DNA of 64,000 bases from Flammeovirgaceae bacterium (GCA_027487845.1 JAIYCV010000026.1:248001-312000); one strand, 5' to 3'; positions 50,333 through 60,621 are shown, numbered from the stretch's first letter. Made by a program: numbers and translations. Notes: a model not told the origin generated them from the sequence alone.

Positions 50333-50406
50333 TTTTGACCTAAAAATAAATAAAAAATACTATTATTTTAAAAAAATGTTCCGATAATAAAATAAACTTA
50401 CTCAAG

Positions 50407-52710
50407 TTAGTCCATTGACCCTTTATTATAAAGTAAAAACCCCACATGAAGGAGCAACCCAAGTTGGTTTTTTGGTTGATCGTAATAATTTAAGCTTAAC
50501 GAAACTGGCCCGATGGTGGAATGTAAAACCAACGCAGAGGTGCCTGCAAAATAAAACTGGGTAATGTCTTCTTCTAAAAATGGCTTTTGAGAGGAAGAGC
50601 GTATTGATTTTATGGGTTTAAAAAGATACCCCTCCAACCGGAAATCGAGATTACTTCTGAGTCGAAATATATTTCTCCAGCCACCGGCTAAATAATTGAA
50701 AGCCCTAAAATTCTCCAATATTAGTGTTGGGCTATCTTGGAGCGGAGAAAACGCTGGCGCATTTATTATTGTGCCATAAAAATTGTTAAACAGTGGCTGA
50801 TTTGATAGAACGCCTTCAAAAAGATATCCGGAAGTGTAATTTCCAAGCTGGAAGTACTGCTGGATAGAACCTTTTAGCTGAATCCAGTCCCTTTTAGTAT
50901 TCTCGATAAGCCCCTTTCTCAGCGTGCTTCCAGGTAAATAATCCTCACGTCCATTAAACCAATTGACTGAAAGTTCATAGGCTTCTCCTGAGCTAGCATA
51001 TTGCTTTCTATTGAGTGTATTACTATTAAATGAAAAGCCAACTCTAGAGCCGCGCAAGGTCAATTGGTCCAATGTATCGGAGGAAACCAGAACTTTAGAG
51101 TCGATAAAATTGTCGGCATTGTTTATAAGATTAGTGTAAAAAACTATTTTCGATTGTCTTCCTACGGGTAAGCCAATATTAATTCCTACTTTCCGATCAA
51201 TCCTCTCCAAAGTAGTTGGTGTTCTATTAAACAACAGATCTTTGCTATCGAGAAAACTTCGGCTGTTAAAAATAGCCTCTGGTTCCACATAAAACCGTCC
51301 GAGCAAAGGGACGTCAATTCTTGCCTTTAACTGGACTGATTTGTAAAAACTGCCCGTATAAAAATTTGCGGTTCCCTTAATTACGGCCTTATTGAAATAA
51401 TAATAATTGAGACCCAGGTAAATGTTACTGATGTTTCGAGTTGCAATAACACCTCCAAAATCAACCTGAAAATTGTTTTGCGGCCTTTTTGACAGGAGAA
51501 ATTTGAATTTTTTTGATTCTTGATCAAAAACAAAAGATGGATATATCGTTTTGAAATAATCATCTGAAACCAGCTTATAATACCCTGATTTAACATTACT
51601 GAAAAAAAGCTGCCTCTGCGCGTTCCTGAAAAAGAGATTCATATAGCTTTGTTGAGACTTGGTAAAGCCTGCGTAATTGATCTTCTCAATATCCATTGGC
51701 AAAGCCTTATCATTAAAGGTGTTTCTTGCCCTTGCCACTTCTTCGCAATTTCTTCGAAACGCCACCTTTGCTTTTATTTCATCCATTTGGCGGATGGTCT
51801 GGTTATATCCGCTGTCGATCATCGCCTTGGCATCACTGAAATCAAAGGCTGTATAGTTTCTTAAATTGGGCTGAATATAAACTCCGGTAGAGGGTATTTG
51901 AGAAGGATCAGATTTATCTAATAGCATGTAAAGCAACGAATATTTGATGAGTTTGTCGTCCTCACCAAAAGGATACGTCTCGTAGATTTTACTCGAAACA
52001 TTTATGCCGATGATTACCGAGGGATTGAATTCTTTTTGCGCAACATCGACGGGAAAATTATTGTAGACCCCACCATCGTATAGGTATTTACCTTCAAGTC
52101 GTATAGGATTATAAAAAAAAGGAACTGTTTGCGTAGCGCGCAATGCGTCTGCTAGTGAGCCGTTCCGAATAATAATCTCGTTTTGTGTAAAGATATCGGA
52201 GGCCATAATCCGCAGAGGTACGAAAAGACTATCAAAATTATTTTTGGCAATGGCGGAGGGTTGAGCCATTCTCTCTGCCAACGCAAAATTTAGCGATAAA
52301 TCACTTGCTATGCTGTTATTAAAGGAGAGGTTAAGTGTGGAATCTAGTGAGAGATTCAATTTGATGAACGAAGGGTGTATCTCGCTTTTATGATAATAAT
52401 AGTTAAATCCCTTTTCCAACTTGCCATTTACCCAAGCGGAAAAATCTTCTGATAAGATCATCGCTTCAATTTGGTCGGGACTCATTCCGGCAGCATAACA
52501 GCCACCGATTAACCCACCCATGGAGGTGCCAACGATGTAGTCGATAGGAATTTCATTTTCTTCCAGTGCCTTCAAAACGCCCACATGTGCTAACCCCTTG
52601 GCGCCACCGCCACTAAACACAAGCGCCACTTTTTGTGAGACTGCGCTGTAGGAAACTATAGATAATACTACTACAAGAATTACCCCACGCATAAGCTGGA
52701 AATCAATCAA
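50407..52710 (-). CDS. Patatin-like phospholipase with C-terminal outer-membrane barrel
   Basis: The 767-residue protein has a signal peptide and a patatin domain. The oxyanion motif GGGAKG is at 34-39, the nucleophile Ser63 is in GTSMGG, and Asp212 is in YDGGVYNNFP. A linker leads to a long C-terminal region rich in strands, consistent with a BamA-like barrel as in PlpD-type autotransporters. It would hydrolyse phospholipids at or beyond the outer membrane. It precedes the OmpA pair on the same strand. Confidence 0.9.
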   Translation of the reverse strand: MIDFQLMRGVILVVVLSIVSYSAVSQKVALVFSGGGAKGLAHVGVLKALEENEIPIDYIVGTSMGGLIGGCYAAGMSPDQIEAMILSEDFSAWVNGKLEKGFNYYYHKSEIHPSFIKLNLSLDSTLNLSFNNSIASDLSLNFALAERMAQPSAIAKNNFDSLFVPLRIMASDIFTQNEIIIRNGSLADALRATQTVPFFYNPIRLEGKYLYDGGVYNNFPVDVAQKEFNPSVIIGINVSSKIYETYPFGEDDKLIKYSLLYMLLDKSDPSQIPSTGVYIQPNLRNYTAFDFSDAKAMIDSGYNQTIRQMDEIKAKVAFRRNCEEVARARNTFNDKALPMDIEKINYAGFTKSQQSYMNLFFRNAQRQLFFSNVKSGYYKLVSDDYFKTIYPSFVFDQESKKFKFLLSKRPQNNFQVDFGGVIATRNISNIYLGLNYYYFNKAVIKGTANFYTGSFYKSVQLKARIDVPLLGRFYVEPEAIFNSRSFLDSKDLLFNRTPTTLERIDRKVGINIGLPVGRQSKIVFYTNLINNADNFIDSKVLVSSDTLDQLTLRGSRVGFSFNSNTLNRKQYASSGEAYELSVNWFNGREDYLPGSTLRKGLIENTKRDWIQLKGSIQQYFQLGNYTSGYLFEGVLSNQPLFNNFYGTIINAPAFSPLQDSPTLILENFRAFNYLAGGWRNIFRLRSNLDFRLEGYLFKPIKSIRSSSQKPFLEEDITQFYFAGTSALVLHSTIGPVSLSLNYYDQPKNQLGLLLHVGFLLYNKGSMD

Positions 52711-52760
52711 AACCGATTAATCATACTCCAAGTAATAGAAAATTGTTGTAAGCAAAAAAC

Positions 52761-54080
52761 TTAGATCGGGTTCGCGCGCGCGCGTTCAGCCATTATTGGC
52801 CTTTCTTCTTCGAATTGGATTGAATTCAATCGTTTTATAAGTTCGACCTTTACTTTTGAAAACAATTCTATCTTGTTCGGGTCTACTGGCATAGAGGGAG
52901 GTAATTCTACGCGCAGGGCGTCTACTTGAACTCCATTTCGCCAAAATCGATAACAAACATGGGGGCCAGAAGCAAGGCCAGTGCTTCCCACATAGCCAAT
53001 TGTTTCACCCTGCCGCACCCTCACGCCAGGCGTCATGCCGGTGGCAATTCGCGACATGTGCAAGTAGGCGGTTGTATAGGTTGCATTATGCCTAACCTTA
53101 ACATAATTACCGTTCCCGCCTTTGTATTGGGCTTCTAAAACAATACCATCTCCTACGCTCCGAATGGGTGTTCCTGTGGGTGCGGCAAAATCTGTTCCTA
53201 GGTGAGCACGAAATACTTTTGCCACAGGATGAAATCGGTTTAAGTTGTAACGAGAACTAATTCTTGTGAATTCGATCGGATACTTAAGTAGGGCTTTTCG
53301 CAAGCTTTTCCCGTCTTCATCAAAATAATCAATACCATCTCCTTGATCAAACGGTATGGCGTAATAAGGGCTACCAAAGTGCTCGAAGTAAATTCCTAAA
53401 ATATTTCCTATTGCATAAGCTTTTCCCTCCACCTGCTTTTCTTGGTAAATCAATTTAAATTTATCGCCTTTTTGTAATCGTTGAAAATCGACTTGCCAAC
53501 CAAAAACATCGACAAACTTGTTTGTCAATTCGGGGGAGATCCCCAGTTCGTCAATTGTTTCATAGAGTGACGTTTCGATTTGACCGGCAACCGTCTTTTC
53601 AGCGATGGTTACTTCCTTTTCGCAGCTTTCAATAATTAGTGTGTCTTTCAAATGAAAGACGTAGTAATTGATGGGGCTGGCCTCGTAAATAATGGCTTTA
53701 GCTGATTTAAGCGAATCCATTTCCGAAACAATTGTGTATTTACTGCCCGCGGTAACTTTTCTGAAATCAAAAAACTTTCGCGGCAAGGTATTGAGCTGTT
53801 GAATAACTTCAGTAGGCACAAAATAGCCTTCTAACAGATCAACAAAATTTTGATCGCGTTTTATCTTTTTTTCAGAAACATCCTTGTCGTTGATCATCAT
53901 CCCATAAAGGAATTTAGGTTCTTCAACCGCTTGAGTTATTGAATCAGGTAACTCATAATCTCCTTGCCGGGTAAAAAAAGTAGTGTTGTTGTCAACGAAA
54001 ATGAAAGAAAGGTAGATACCTACGCCAACAACCGTTGCTAGAATAATTTTTTTGACTGCCTGTAGGTTCGCTTTTAACAC
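52761..54080 (-). CDS. M23-family (LytM) metallopeptidase
   Basis: The 439-residue protein has an N-terminal membrane segment (IILATVVGVGIYLSFIF) and a large N-terminal region. The C-terminal LytM domain has the zinc ligands His293 and Asp297 in HLGTD, with His341 (AYLHMS) and His374 (GPHVCYRFW) completing the active site. Such enzymes cut peptidoglycan cross-bridges. All the catalytic residues appear to be present. The C-terminus is encoded across an alternating CG tract. Confidence 0.92.
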   Translation of the reverse strand: MLKANLQAVKKIILATVVGVGIYLSFIFVDNNTTFFTRQGDYELPDSITQAVEEPKFLYGMMINDKDVSEKKIKRDQNFVDLLEGYFVPTEVIQQLNTLPRKFFDFRKVTAGSKYTIVSEMDSLKSAKAIIYEASPINYYVFHLKDTLIIESCEKEVTIAEKTVAGQIETSLYETIDELGISPELTNKFVDVFGWQVDFQRLQKGDKFKLIYQEKQVEGKAYAIGNILGIYFEHFGSPYYAIPFDQGDGIDYFDEDGKSLRKALLKYPIEFTRISSRYNLNRFHPVAKVFRAHLGTDFAAPTGTPIRSVGDGIVLEAQYKGGNGNYVKVRHNATYTTAYLHMSRIATGMTPGVRVRQGETIGYVGSTGLASGPHVCYRFWRNGVQVDALRVELPPSMPVDPNKIELFSKVKVELIKRLNSIQFEEERPIMAERARANPI

Positions 54081-54400
54081 TGGTTATTTTCAATAATAAC
54101 TACAAGTTTAGTGGATAAAGTGTAATCAAAAAAATCCGCGGTTTTATAGACTTTAGAATTCTCCGTCAAAAAGCAACATGTAAGAAGGACAAGTAACCGT
54201 TGAAAAATTAGTTTTGCGCCTTTTGGAATGCTGTTATCCCTTACATTTGTACATATAAAAGCCCGATCGAAGCTTACCCGAAGGTTATATAGAGGATACC
54301 CGAAGACTACCCCGAGGACTAAAAATTACTGAACACAAGAAAATGATGACAAAAAGAAACATTTTGAGACTCAGCTTCCACGGTCAGACGCCTAAATTCT
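54081..54400. other. Intergenic stretch with short repeats and candidate plus-strand promoter
   Basis: The 320 bases between the M23 gene start and the dsbD stop carry TACCCGAAG at 54275-54283 and 54297-54305, plus a variant TACCCCGAGG at 54308-54317. Upstream on the plus strand, TTTG at 54222-54225 and TACATTTG at 54242-54249 form a candidate promoter with 16-base spacing. No protein-sized ORF lies here apart from the 27-codon frame at 54343. Confidence 0.5.
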
Positions 54401-54426
54401 CTACTTGTACAGGTCTTTGTATTTAG
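54343..54426 (+). CDS. Candidate 27-residue peptide ORF
   Basis: ATG at 54343 opens a 27-codon frame ending in TAG at 54426. The product begins MMTKRNILRLSF and ends KFSTCTGLCI, with a C-x3-C pair at the end. It lies downstream of a candidate plus-strand promoter and a short repeat cluster, and overlaps the end of dsbD in antisense. There is no known family. It may be chance. Confidence 0.25.
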   Translation: MMTKRNILRLSFHGQTPKFSTCTGLCI

Positions 54427-56476
54427 ACTTTCCTTTTTCCAAGAATTTAACAAATTTCTCGGGGCTGCGATCGAAACTGTAAGGCGAAACCAGCACTCGT
54501 TCATCTTCGCCAACTAACACATAAAAAGGCTGCGCATTATTTTTTAGTTTGTCTATTTGCAGATCGGCATTTTGTTTACCAATGGTTTTCTTTACTTTGT
54601 TATCATAGCTAGACGTATACCAATCTGCTTCGGGCAACTCAGTCTTATCATCTACGTAAAGTGCAACCACAACAAAATCATTTTTAAGTCTTTGTAAAAC
54701 CTGCGGGTCGCTCCAAACCACTGCTTCCATTTCACGACAATTCGTACATCCGTGACCAGTGAAGTCGATGAACAACGGTTTATGTTGCTCGCGTGCGCAC
54801 GCCAAGGCTTGCTTGTAATCGAAGTATCCGTTCAAGCCGTGAGGCAAATGCAAAAAGTCTGCATACTTGGGTGGTTCACAAATTTCGTTGGGCGTATCTT
54901 TTCTATTTACCGAAATCAAATCAAAATCATGTGTTGAGAGTGGTGGCAAATAACCCGCAAGTGCTTTTAGTGGCGCGCCCCACATGCCAGGAATGAGATA
55001 GACAACAAATGTAAAGTTGATGATTGCTAACATTAATCGAGGAATACCCACACGTTTATCTTCCGCATCTTTGCCTGTATCACCTGGAAGACGCAGACCT
55101 TTTAATAAGTAGATTCCGATCAAAGAACCAATCACAATCCAAATGGCGATATTGATTTCACGGTCGAGTATATGCCAGTGAAATGCTTGATCGGCAATAC
55201 TTAGAAATTTAAACGCGAGGGCTATTTCTAAAAAGCCCAAAACAACTTTTACCGAATTAAGCCATCCGCCCGACTTGGGCAACGACTTCATAATACCTGG
55301 GAAAATGGCAAACAATGTAAAGGGAATGGCAAACGCCAATGAGAACCCAAACATGCCAACAATAGGTTTCAAAAATTCTCCACCTGCTGACGAAACTAAA
55401 ATGCTGCCAACCAATGGCCCGGTGCATGAAAATGAAACCAACACCAACGTAAACGCCATAAAAAAAACACCCACAAAACCGCCCTTCTCTGCTTGTTGAT
55501 CGACTTTGTTTATGAACGTACCGGGAAGTGTGATCTCAAACAATCCTAAAAACGAGAGACCGAATATTATAAAAACAGTAAAGAAGATTAAGTTGGGAAT
55601 CCATTCTGTCGATAAATGGTTCGCTGTTTCAGGCCCCATCAATGGAGCTAGCAATGCTCCGATCAATGTATAAATTAAAACAATCGAAGCTCCGTAAAAT
55701 AGAGCAAGCGCTTTCGATTTACCTGTCGTGAAGAAGCTCACCGTCATTGGTATCATGGGGAACACACACGGGGTAAGAAGCGCAGCTAGACCCGCCAGAA
55801 AAGCAAGGATGAAAAAGCCAAAAAATGATTCCTGTTTTCTTTCGTTTTTCACGAGAGCCTCTTCTAGAATGGGTCCAACAGCATCTTTTGTTAACTCAAT
55901 AGGCTTGTTAACATCCGTTGTCGGGATTGGTGTCTCTTTTGTAGATTGCGGCAACGAAGGTTCGTCCGCAGCGGATTGCTGTACTGGCGCACCCGTTACT
56001 TTTAAATTGGTAAACGCGAAGTCTTCGTTTGATGGAATACAACTGCCATCTATATCCGTGCATACTTGGTATTCAATATCGCCTTCTATTTTTAAGTTGG
56101 TGGAAAGTATTTTTATTTTTTGCCTGAACTCACCCTGCTTTTTGAAAATTTTTACATCGCAGCCAAATACTTCATCGTGTTTTAAAATTGGATTGATTGG
56201 TTTTATTCCACCTACTAGCGCATAACTCTTATCTGCTTTAAAGTTATAAGCAGTAACCATGGGGCCGCAAGAGGCATCAAAATCGCTCGAATAGAGATAC
56301 CAATTTTTATCAATATCCGCTTTAAAAATAAGGTCAATTTCATCGCCTACCTTTATGTTTTGGGAAGAAACAGCGGTTGACCATTTGGCGGGGTGAAGTA
56401 TTTGACCTGAGGCCAAAAACGGAAATAGAGCAAATAACATCGAGTAGATAACCCAAACAACCTTAATTTTCCTCAT
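54401..56476 (-). CDS. DsbD-like thiol:disulfide interchange protein
   Basis: About 691 residues from the Met at 56476, which starts the signal peptide (VVWVIYSMLFALFPFLASG); an upstream start at 56593 is unlikely. The N-terminal periplasmic domain is followed by a DsbD/CcdA-type membrane core (FAFLAGLAALLTPCVFPMIP-like, slightly shifted here to LAGLAALLTPCVFPMIPMTV) with eight or so segments. A C-terminal thioredoxin domain carries GHGCTNCREME. It passes electrons from cytoplasmic thioredoxin to the periplasm. The stop overlaps a candidate peptide ORF on the other strand. Confidence 0.9.
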   Translation of the reverse strand: MRKIKVVWVIYSMLFALFPFLASGQILHPAKWSTAVSSQNIKVGDEIDLIFKADIDKNWYLYSSDFDASCGPMVTAYNFKADKSYALVGGIKPINPILKHDEVFGCDVKIFKKQGEFRQKIKILSTNLKIEGDIEYQVCTDIDGSCIPSNEDFAFTNLKVTGAPVQQSAADEPSLPQSTKETPIPTTDVNKPIELTKDAVGPILEEALVKNERKQESFFGFFILAFLAGLAALLTPCVFPMIPMTVSFFTTGKSKALALFYGASIVLIYTLIGALLAPLMGPETANHLSTEWIPNLIFFTVFIIFGLSFLGLFEITLPGTFINKVDQQAEKGGFVGVFFMAFTLVLVSFSCTGPLVGSILVSSAGGEFLKPIVGMFGFSLAFAIPFTLFAIFPGIMKSLPKSGGWLNSVKVVLGFLEIALAFKFLSIADQAFHWHILDREINIAIWIVIGSLIGIYLLKGLRLPGDTGKDAEDKRVGIPRLMLAIINFTFVVYLIPGMWGAPLKALAGYLPPLSTHDFDLISVNRKDTPNEICEPPKYADFLHLPHGLNGYFDYKQALACAREQHKPLFIDFTGHGCTNCREMEAVVWSDPQVLQRLKNDFVVVALYVDDKTELPEADWYTSSYDNKVKKTIGKQNADLQIDKLKNNAQPFYVLVGEDERVLVSPYSFDRSPEKFVKFLEKGKSKYKDLYK

Positions 56477-56651
56477 AAGTGAAATAACGAAAAACAAAAG
56501 TAACGAACCTGGAGTTTGTTTAGTTGAACTAATTTTTAGATAATGTATTATTTCCGACAAAAATAGTCTGTAATTTTCCAGCAAAAACTGCAACTAACAT
56601 CAGCAGTTAACGTCTCAACAAAACAAAATTAAAAAACTTAACCCCAATTCA

Positions 56652-57407
56652 ATGAAAATGAAATCGATCCTAACTGTAATGGCCATTGTTTTTGCCCTTG
56701 CAGCCCAAGCTCAATCCGCAGATGAGATTATTGAAAAGTACTTTGAAAACACCGGAGGCAAGGCCAAATGGGAAGCGGTGCAAGGTTTGAAGTACACTGC
56801 CAAAGTAAAAATTCAAACTATGGAATTGCCAATGACCATGATTCAGTTAAAAGATGGTCGCCAAACCAGCAGTGTTTCTGTTCAAGGAATGGAGTTCCGT
56901 CAGGAGGTATTCGATGGAAATACCTTGTGGGGAACTAATCAAATGACAATGAAACCGGAAAAAAGTGACGCGGAAGCCACAGCCAATTATAAGGTTAACT
57001 TAGGAGGCGATTTTCCAAGCCCTTTTTTAGACTATAAAAAGAAGGGTTTTAAGGTGGAATTGCTTGGAAAAGAAACGGTAGATGGCTCTGAAACATTCAA
57101 AATTAAGCTAACCAAAAAGCCAATTAAAGTAGATGGAAAAGAAACAGAAAATGTTGAGTTTCACTATTTCGATACTGAAAATTTTGTTCCGCTGATTGTT
57201 GAAAATGAATTGAAATCCGGGCCGGGAAAAGGAACTGTTATGCAAAATAAGCTCAGCGACTATCAGGATGTGAATGGCCTACTTTTTCCTTTCAGTCTTA
57301 CTGTCGGAGCTAAGGGTCAGCCAGGAGGTCAAAATTTAGTGTTCTCGGCCGTTGAACTAAATCCAAAAGTAGAAGCTTCTGCTTTTGCATTTCCAGAAGG
57401 TAAATAA
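56652..57407 (+). CDS. LolA-like outer-membrane lipoprotein-sorting protein
   Basis: The 251-residue protein has a signal peptide (ILTVMAIVFALAAQAQ). A LolA/LolB-type beta fold follows, with the pattern SADEIIEKYFENTGGKAKWE near the start, then VELLGKETVDGSETFKIKLT and FHYFDTENFVPLIVENELK. LolA carries lipoproteins across the periplasm; these divergent Bacteroidota versions may have other roles. It is divergent from dsbD and followed by a strong terminator. Confidence 0.75.
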   Translation: MKMKSILTVMAIVFALAAQAQSADEIIEKYFENTGGKAKWEAVQGLKYTAKVKIQTMELPMTMIQLKDGRQTSSVSVQGMEFRQEVFDGNTLWGTNQMTMKPEKSDAEATANYKVNLGGDFPSPFLDYKKKGFKVELLGKETVDGSETFKIKLTKKPIKVDGKETENVEFHYFDTENFVPLIVENELKSGPGKGTVMQNKLSDYQDVNGLLFPFSLTVGAKGQPGGQNLVFSAVELNPKVEASAFAFPEGK

Positions 57408-57420
57408 TCGAGTGTTTTGT

Positions 57421-57460
57421 AAAGCTTCAACCGAATAACAAGTTTGGTTGAAGCTTTTTT
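57421..57460 (+). terminator. Intrinsic terminator after the LolA-like gene
   Basis: AAAGCTTCAACC at 57421-57432 pairs with GGTTGAAGCTTT at 57446-57457 around a 13-base loop, and a T-run follows. The start of the VPS10/BNR gene is 23 bases further on. Confidence 0.88.
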
Positions 57461-57482
57461 ATTTTAAATCAAACCCCTTTTT

Positions 57483-60400
57483 ATGAAAAAATCAATCGTT
57501 TTACTATTCATTTTACCCTCCTTAGCATCATTTGCACAAGATGCAGTCACAAAAGGAAAGGAATTGTTCGGAGACCTGCACGCGCGACATATCGGCCCGG
57601 CTTTAATGAGTGGACGCATTACCGATCTGGAGCTTCATCCAACCAATGACCGAGTTGTATATGCTGCTACCGCTGGTGGCGGTGTGTGGAAAAGTAACAA
57701 CGGTGGAGCTACATTCAATGCTATTTTTGATGAGTATTGCCAATCCATCGGCTCCATTGCACTTGATCCAACCAATCCAGATAATGTTGCCTGGGTAGGA
57801 ACCGGAGAAACATGGACGCGTAATAGTGTTTCCGTGGGAGACGGTTTATACAAAACGATAGATGGAGGCACCAACTGGAAAAAAATGGGCTTCGAAAAAT
57901 CGGAGCGCATCGCTGGCATACAAGTAAACCCTAAAAACGGTAACGAAGTTTACGTAGCAGTGTTAGGTGCGCTCTGGAGCGATAGCGATGAACGCGGGGT
58001 GTTTAAAACCACAGATGGTGGGGCAACGTGGAATAAGATATTATTTGTAAACAATACCACTGGCTGTAGCGACATATTCGTTGATCCTAATGATCCTAAT
58101 CTGGTTTATGCTGCCTTTTGGGAAGTACGTAGATCAGCCTGGAATTTCAACTCTGGCGGTGTAAACAGTGCCTTATATAAATCAACTGATGCCGGCAAAA
58201 CGTGGAATAAGATTCACAAAGGTTTTCCTGGCGGCAAACTAGGAAGACTTGCAATTGCGGCAGCTCCATCAAATACAAACATCCTATATGCTGTCATAGA
58301 ATCTGAACAGGATAAAGACAAAGGTCTATATCGCAGCGATGATGGTGGTGCAAATTGGAAACAATTGAACAATGATTTTGGAATTGTGGTGCGCCCATTC
58401 TATTTCTCCCGAATCACTATCGATCCAAGAAACCCAGATGTGATTGTAAAAGCCGGCTTGTCAGGTTCCATTTCCCGCGATGGCGGAAAAACCTTTAAAG
58501 ATCTTGGGCCGATGCACTCCGATATTCATGATATCGTTTTTGACATCAAAAACTCTGATCGAATGTACTCTGGCACTGATGGTGGAGTCTATCGGTCGTG
58601 GGATGGTGGCACCACCTTTGAAATGGCGGAGAATATTCCGGTATCACAATTCTATCATGTAAGTGTAGATAACGAAGAACCCTACAATGTTTACGGTGGA
58701 CTTCAGGACAATAACTCGTGGTATGGTCCATCCAGTTCACCCGGTGGTGTGGAAGCTCGTGACTGGAAAAAAGTAGGCGTGGGAGACGGCTACAGGGTAT
58801 TGCCCCATCCTACAAAAAAACTAATCTACTCAGAAATGCAAGGCGCTGAAAATGTTTGGCGCTTTGATCCTGAAAAAGATCAGGCGAAAGCCATTCAACC
58901 TTTAGCGGCTAAGGGAGATCCTAAATTGCGTTTCAATTGGAATGCCCCAATGGCAACAAGTGCTATAAAGCCAGACCGTTTTTACATGGGTAGTCAATTC
59001 GTTCATCGGTCAGAAGATATGGGCGAAACGTGGGTAAAAATTTCTCCAGACTTAACCACCAACGACAAACTAAAAACCGAACAAGGAAACTCTGGAGGCC
59101 TATCGCGCGATAACTCTGGCGCAGAAAATTATTGCACTATATTCACTATTGCTGAGTCACCTCTTGATGAAAACATAGTTTGGGCCGGCACCGATGATGG
59201 GAATTTACAATTGACTAAAGATGGCGGGAAAACATGGGTGAACACAACACCAAATATTATTGGTTTGCCTAAGAACACAGCTTGCTGGCATATTGAGGCA
59301 AGTACGTTTGGAAAAGGCACCGCGTATGCTGTTTTCACGGGCTACCAAAAAGGCGACATGAACGCTTACACTTACAAGACTACTGATTTTGGCGCAACTT
59401 GGAAATCGATTATAAGCAATGATATTGTTGGTTTTGTGCGCAACATCCAAGAAGACTACGAGAATGAAAACCTTCTTTTCTTAGGAACGGAATTCGGGCT
59501 ATACATTACCATTGATGGCGGAAAAAGTTGGCTTAAATTTACCAACAACATGCCTTCTGTTTCGGTGCACTTTATTGACTTGCATAAAAAGACGAACGAC
59601 CTTGTGTTGGGTACGCATGGTAGGGGAATTATCATCATTGACGACATTAGTCCGATACGCCAATTGAACGAGCAAACGTTAAATAAAGACCTTCACTTCT
59701 TTACCTCGCGGCCAGCTACAATTCCGGAATCAAACGGATTTGGGAGTACAGCCACCGAAACGCAGTTTGTTGGAGAAAACGCAAGTCGTGCTGCTAAGAT
59801 TGTTTACTACCTAAAAAAACGCCACACAATTGGTAAAATGACAGTTGAAATTCAAGATCAGGCTGGAAATAAAATCATTGATTTAGATGCGAAAAAATCA
59901 AAAGGCGTTAATGTGCTAGAGTGGAATTATAGAACAAAACCTCCAAAAATTGCAGCCGCTAAAACAATGTCGTTTGGTGGATTTACTTCTCCGCGTGTTC
60001 CAGCTGGAACTTACAAAGTTGTGATCCAAAAAGGTAAGGAAACCTACACCAATGATTTGGTTATTCAGTATGATCCTAAATCGACCATTCCTCTAGCCGA
60101 TCGCAAGCAAAATGAAGAAGTAACCAAGAAGTTGTTTAACATGACTCAAGAATTGGCCTACATGGTTTATGAAGTAGATGAAACGTTGAAAGCTGCGGAA
60201 GATTTGAAAGCGAAGAATCCTGGTGCAGCTAAAACAGTAACTCCACTTATCAATGATCTTACAAAACTGAAAGAGACATTGGTTATTACGAAAGGAGATA
60301 ACTATGTGGGAATGGGAGAGCCTCAATTACGAGAAGACCTTGCTGAATTGTATGCAAAAGTAGCTGGCACGGTTTTCAAAGCTTCGAAGGCGGAGACAGA

Positions 60401-60557
60401 TAATCTAGAGGGAATCGATTCTCGTTTTGTTACAGCAAAAGCAGATTTCAAAAAAATCAAAGAGAAGCATTTGGCAAAATTTAGCGAAGTAAGAAGCAAG
60501 AATAAACTAGAGCCAATCATCATTAAATCGTTTGACGAATTCTTGCAGACTCCATAA
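57483..60557 (+). CDS. Secreted VPS10/sortilin-like protein with BNR repeats
   Basis: The 1024-residue protein has a signal peptide (VLLFILPSLASFAQ). Many BNR/Asp-box motifs of the S-x-D-x-G-x-x-W type run through the first 700 residues (YKTIDGGTNWKKM, FKTTDGGATWNKI, YRSDDGGANWKQL, SRDGGKTF, TKDGGKTW). This is the beta-propeller of the VPS10/sortilin and BNR glycosidase-like families. The C-terminal 300 residues form Ig-like and helical parts. In Bacteroidota these are often labelled glycosyl hydrolases; no catalytic residues can be assigned by eye. It may bind peptides or glycans at the cell surface. Confidence 0.85.
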   Translation: MKKSIVLLFILPSLASFAQDAVTKGKELFGDLHARHIGPALMSGRITDLELHPTNDRVVYAATAGGGVWKSNNGGATFNAIFDEYCQSIGSIALDPTNPDNVAWVGTGETWTRNSVSVGDGLYKTIDGGTNWKKMGFEKSERIAGIQVNPKNGNEVYVAVLGALWSDSDERGVFKTTDGGATWNKILFVNNTTGCSDIFVDPNDPNLVYAAFWEVRRSAWNFNSGGVNSALYKSTDAGKTWNKIHKGFPGGKLGRLAIAAAPSNTNILYAVIESEQDKDKGLYRSDDGGANWKQLNNDFGIVVRPFYFSRITIDPRNPDVIVKAGLSGSISRDGGKTFKDLGPMHSDIHDIVFDIKNSDRMYSGTDGGVYRSWDGGTTFEMAENIPVSQFYHVSVDNEEPYNVYGGLQDNNSWYGPSSSPGGVEARDWKKVGVGDGYRVLPHPTKKLIYSEMQGAENVWRFDPEKDQAKAIQPLAAKGDPKLRFNWNAPMATSAIKPDRFYMGSQFVHRSEDMGETWVKISPDLTTNDKLKTEQGNSGGLSRDNSGAENYCTIFTIAESPLDENIVWAGTDDGNLQLTKDGGKTWVNTTPNIIGLPKNTACWHIEASTFGKGTAYAVFTGYQKGDMNAYTYKTTDFGATWKSIISNDIVGFVRNIQEDYENENLLFLGTEFGLYITIDGGKSWLKFTNNMPSVSVHFIDLHKKTNDLVLGTHGRGIIIIDDISPIRQLNEQTLNKDLHFFTSRPATIPESNGFGSTATETQFVGENASRAAKIVYYLKKRHTIGKMTVEIQDQAGNKIIDLDAKKSKGVNVLEWNYRTKPPKIAAAKTMSFGGFTSPRVPAGTYKVVIQKGKETYTNDLVIQYDPKSTIPLADRKQNEEVTKKLFNMTQELAYMVYEVDETLKAAEDLKAKNPGAAKTVTPLINDLTKLKETLVITKGDNYVGMGEPQLREDLAELYAKVAGTVFKASKAETDNLEGIDSRFVTAKADFKKIKEKHLAKFSEVRSKNKLEPIIIKSFDEFLQTP

Positions 60558-60577
60558 AAAAAGAGTCAACCTCGAGT

Positions 60578-60610
60578 AAAAAACCCGAATTCATCATTCG
60601 GGTTTTTTAT
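60578..60610. terminator. Bidirectional terminator between VPS10/BNR and dipeptidase genes
   Basis: AAAAAACCCGAAT (60578-60590) pairs with ATTCGGGTTTTTT (60596-60608) around a five-base loop. It lies between convergent genes and can serve both. Confidence 0.9.
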
Positions 60611-60621
60611 TTTCAAAGAAG

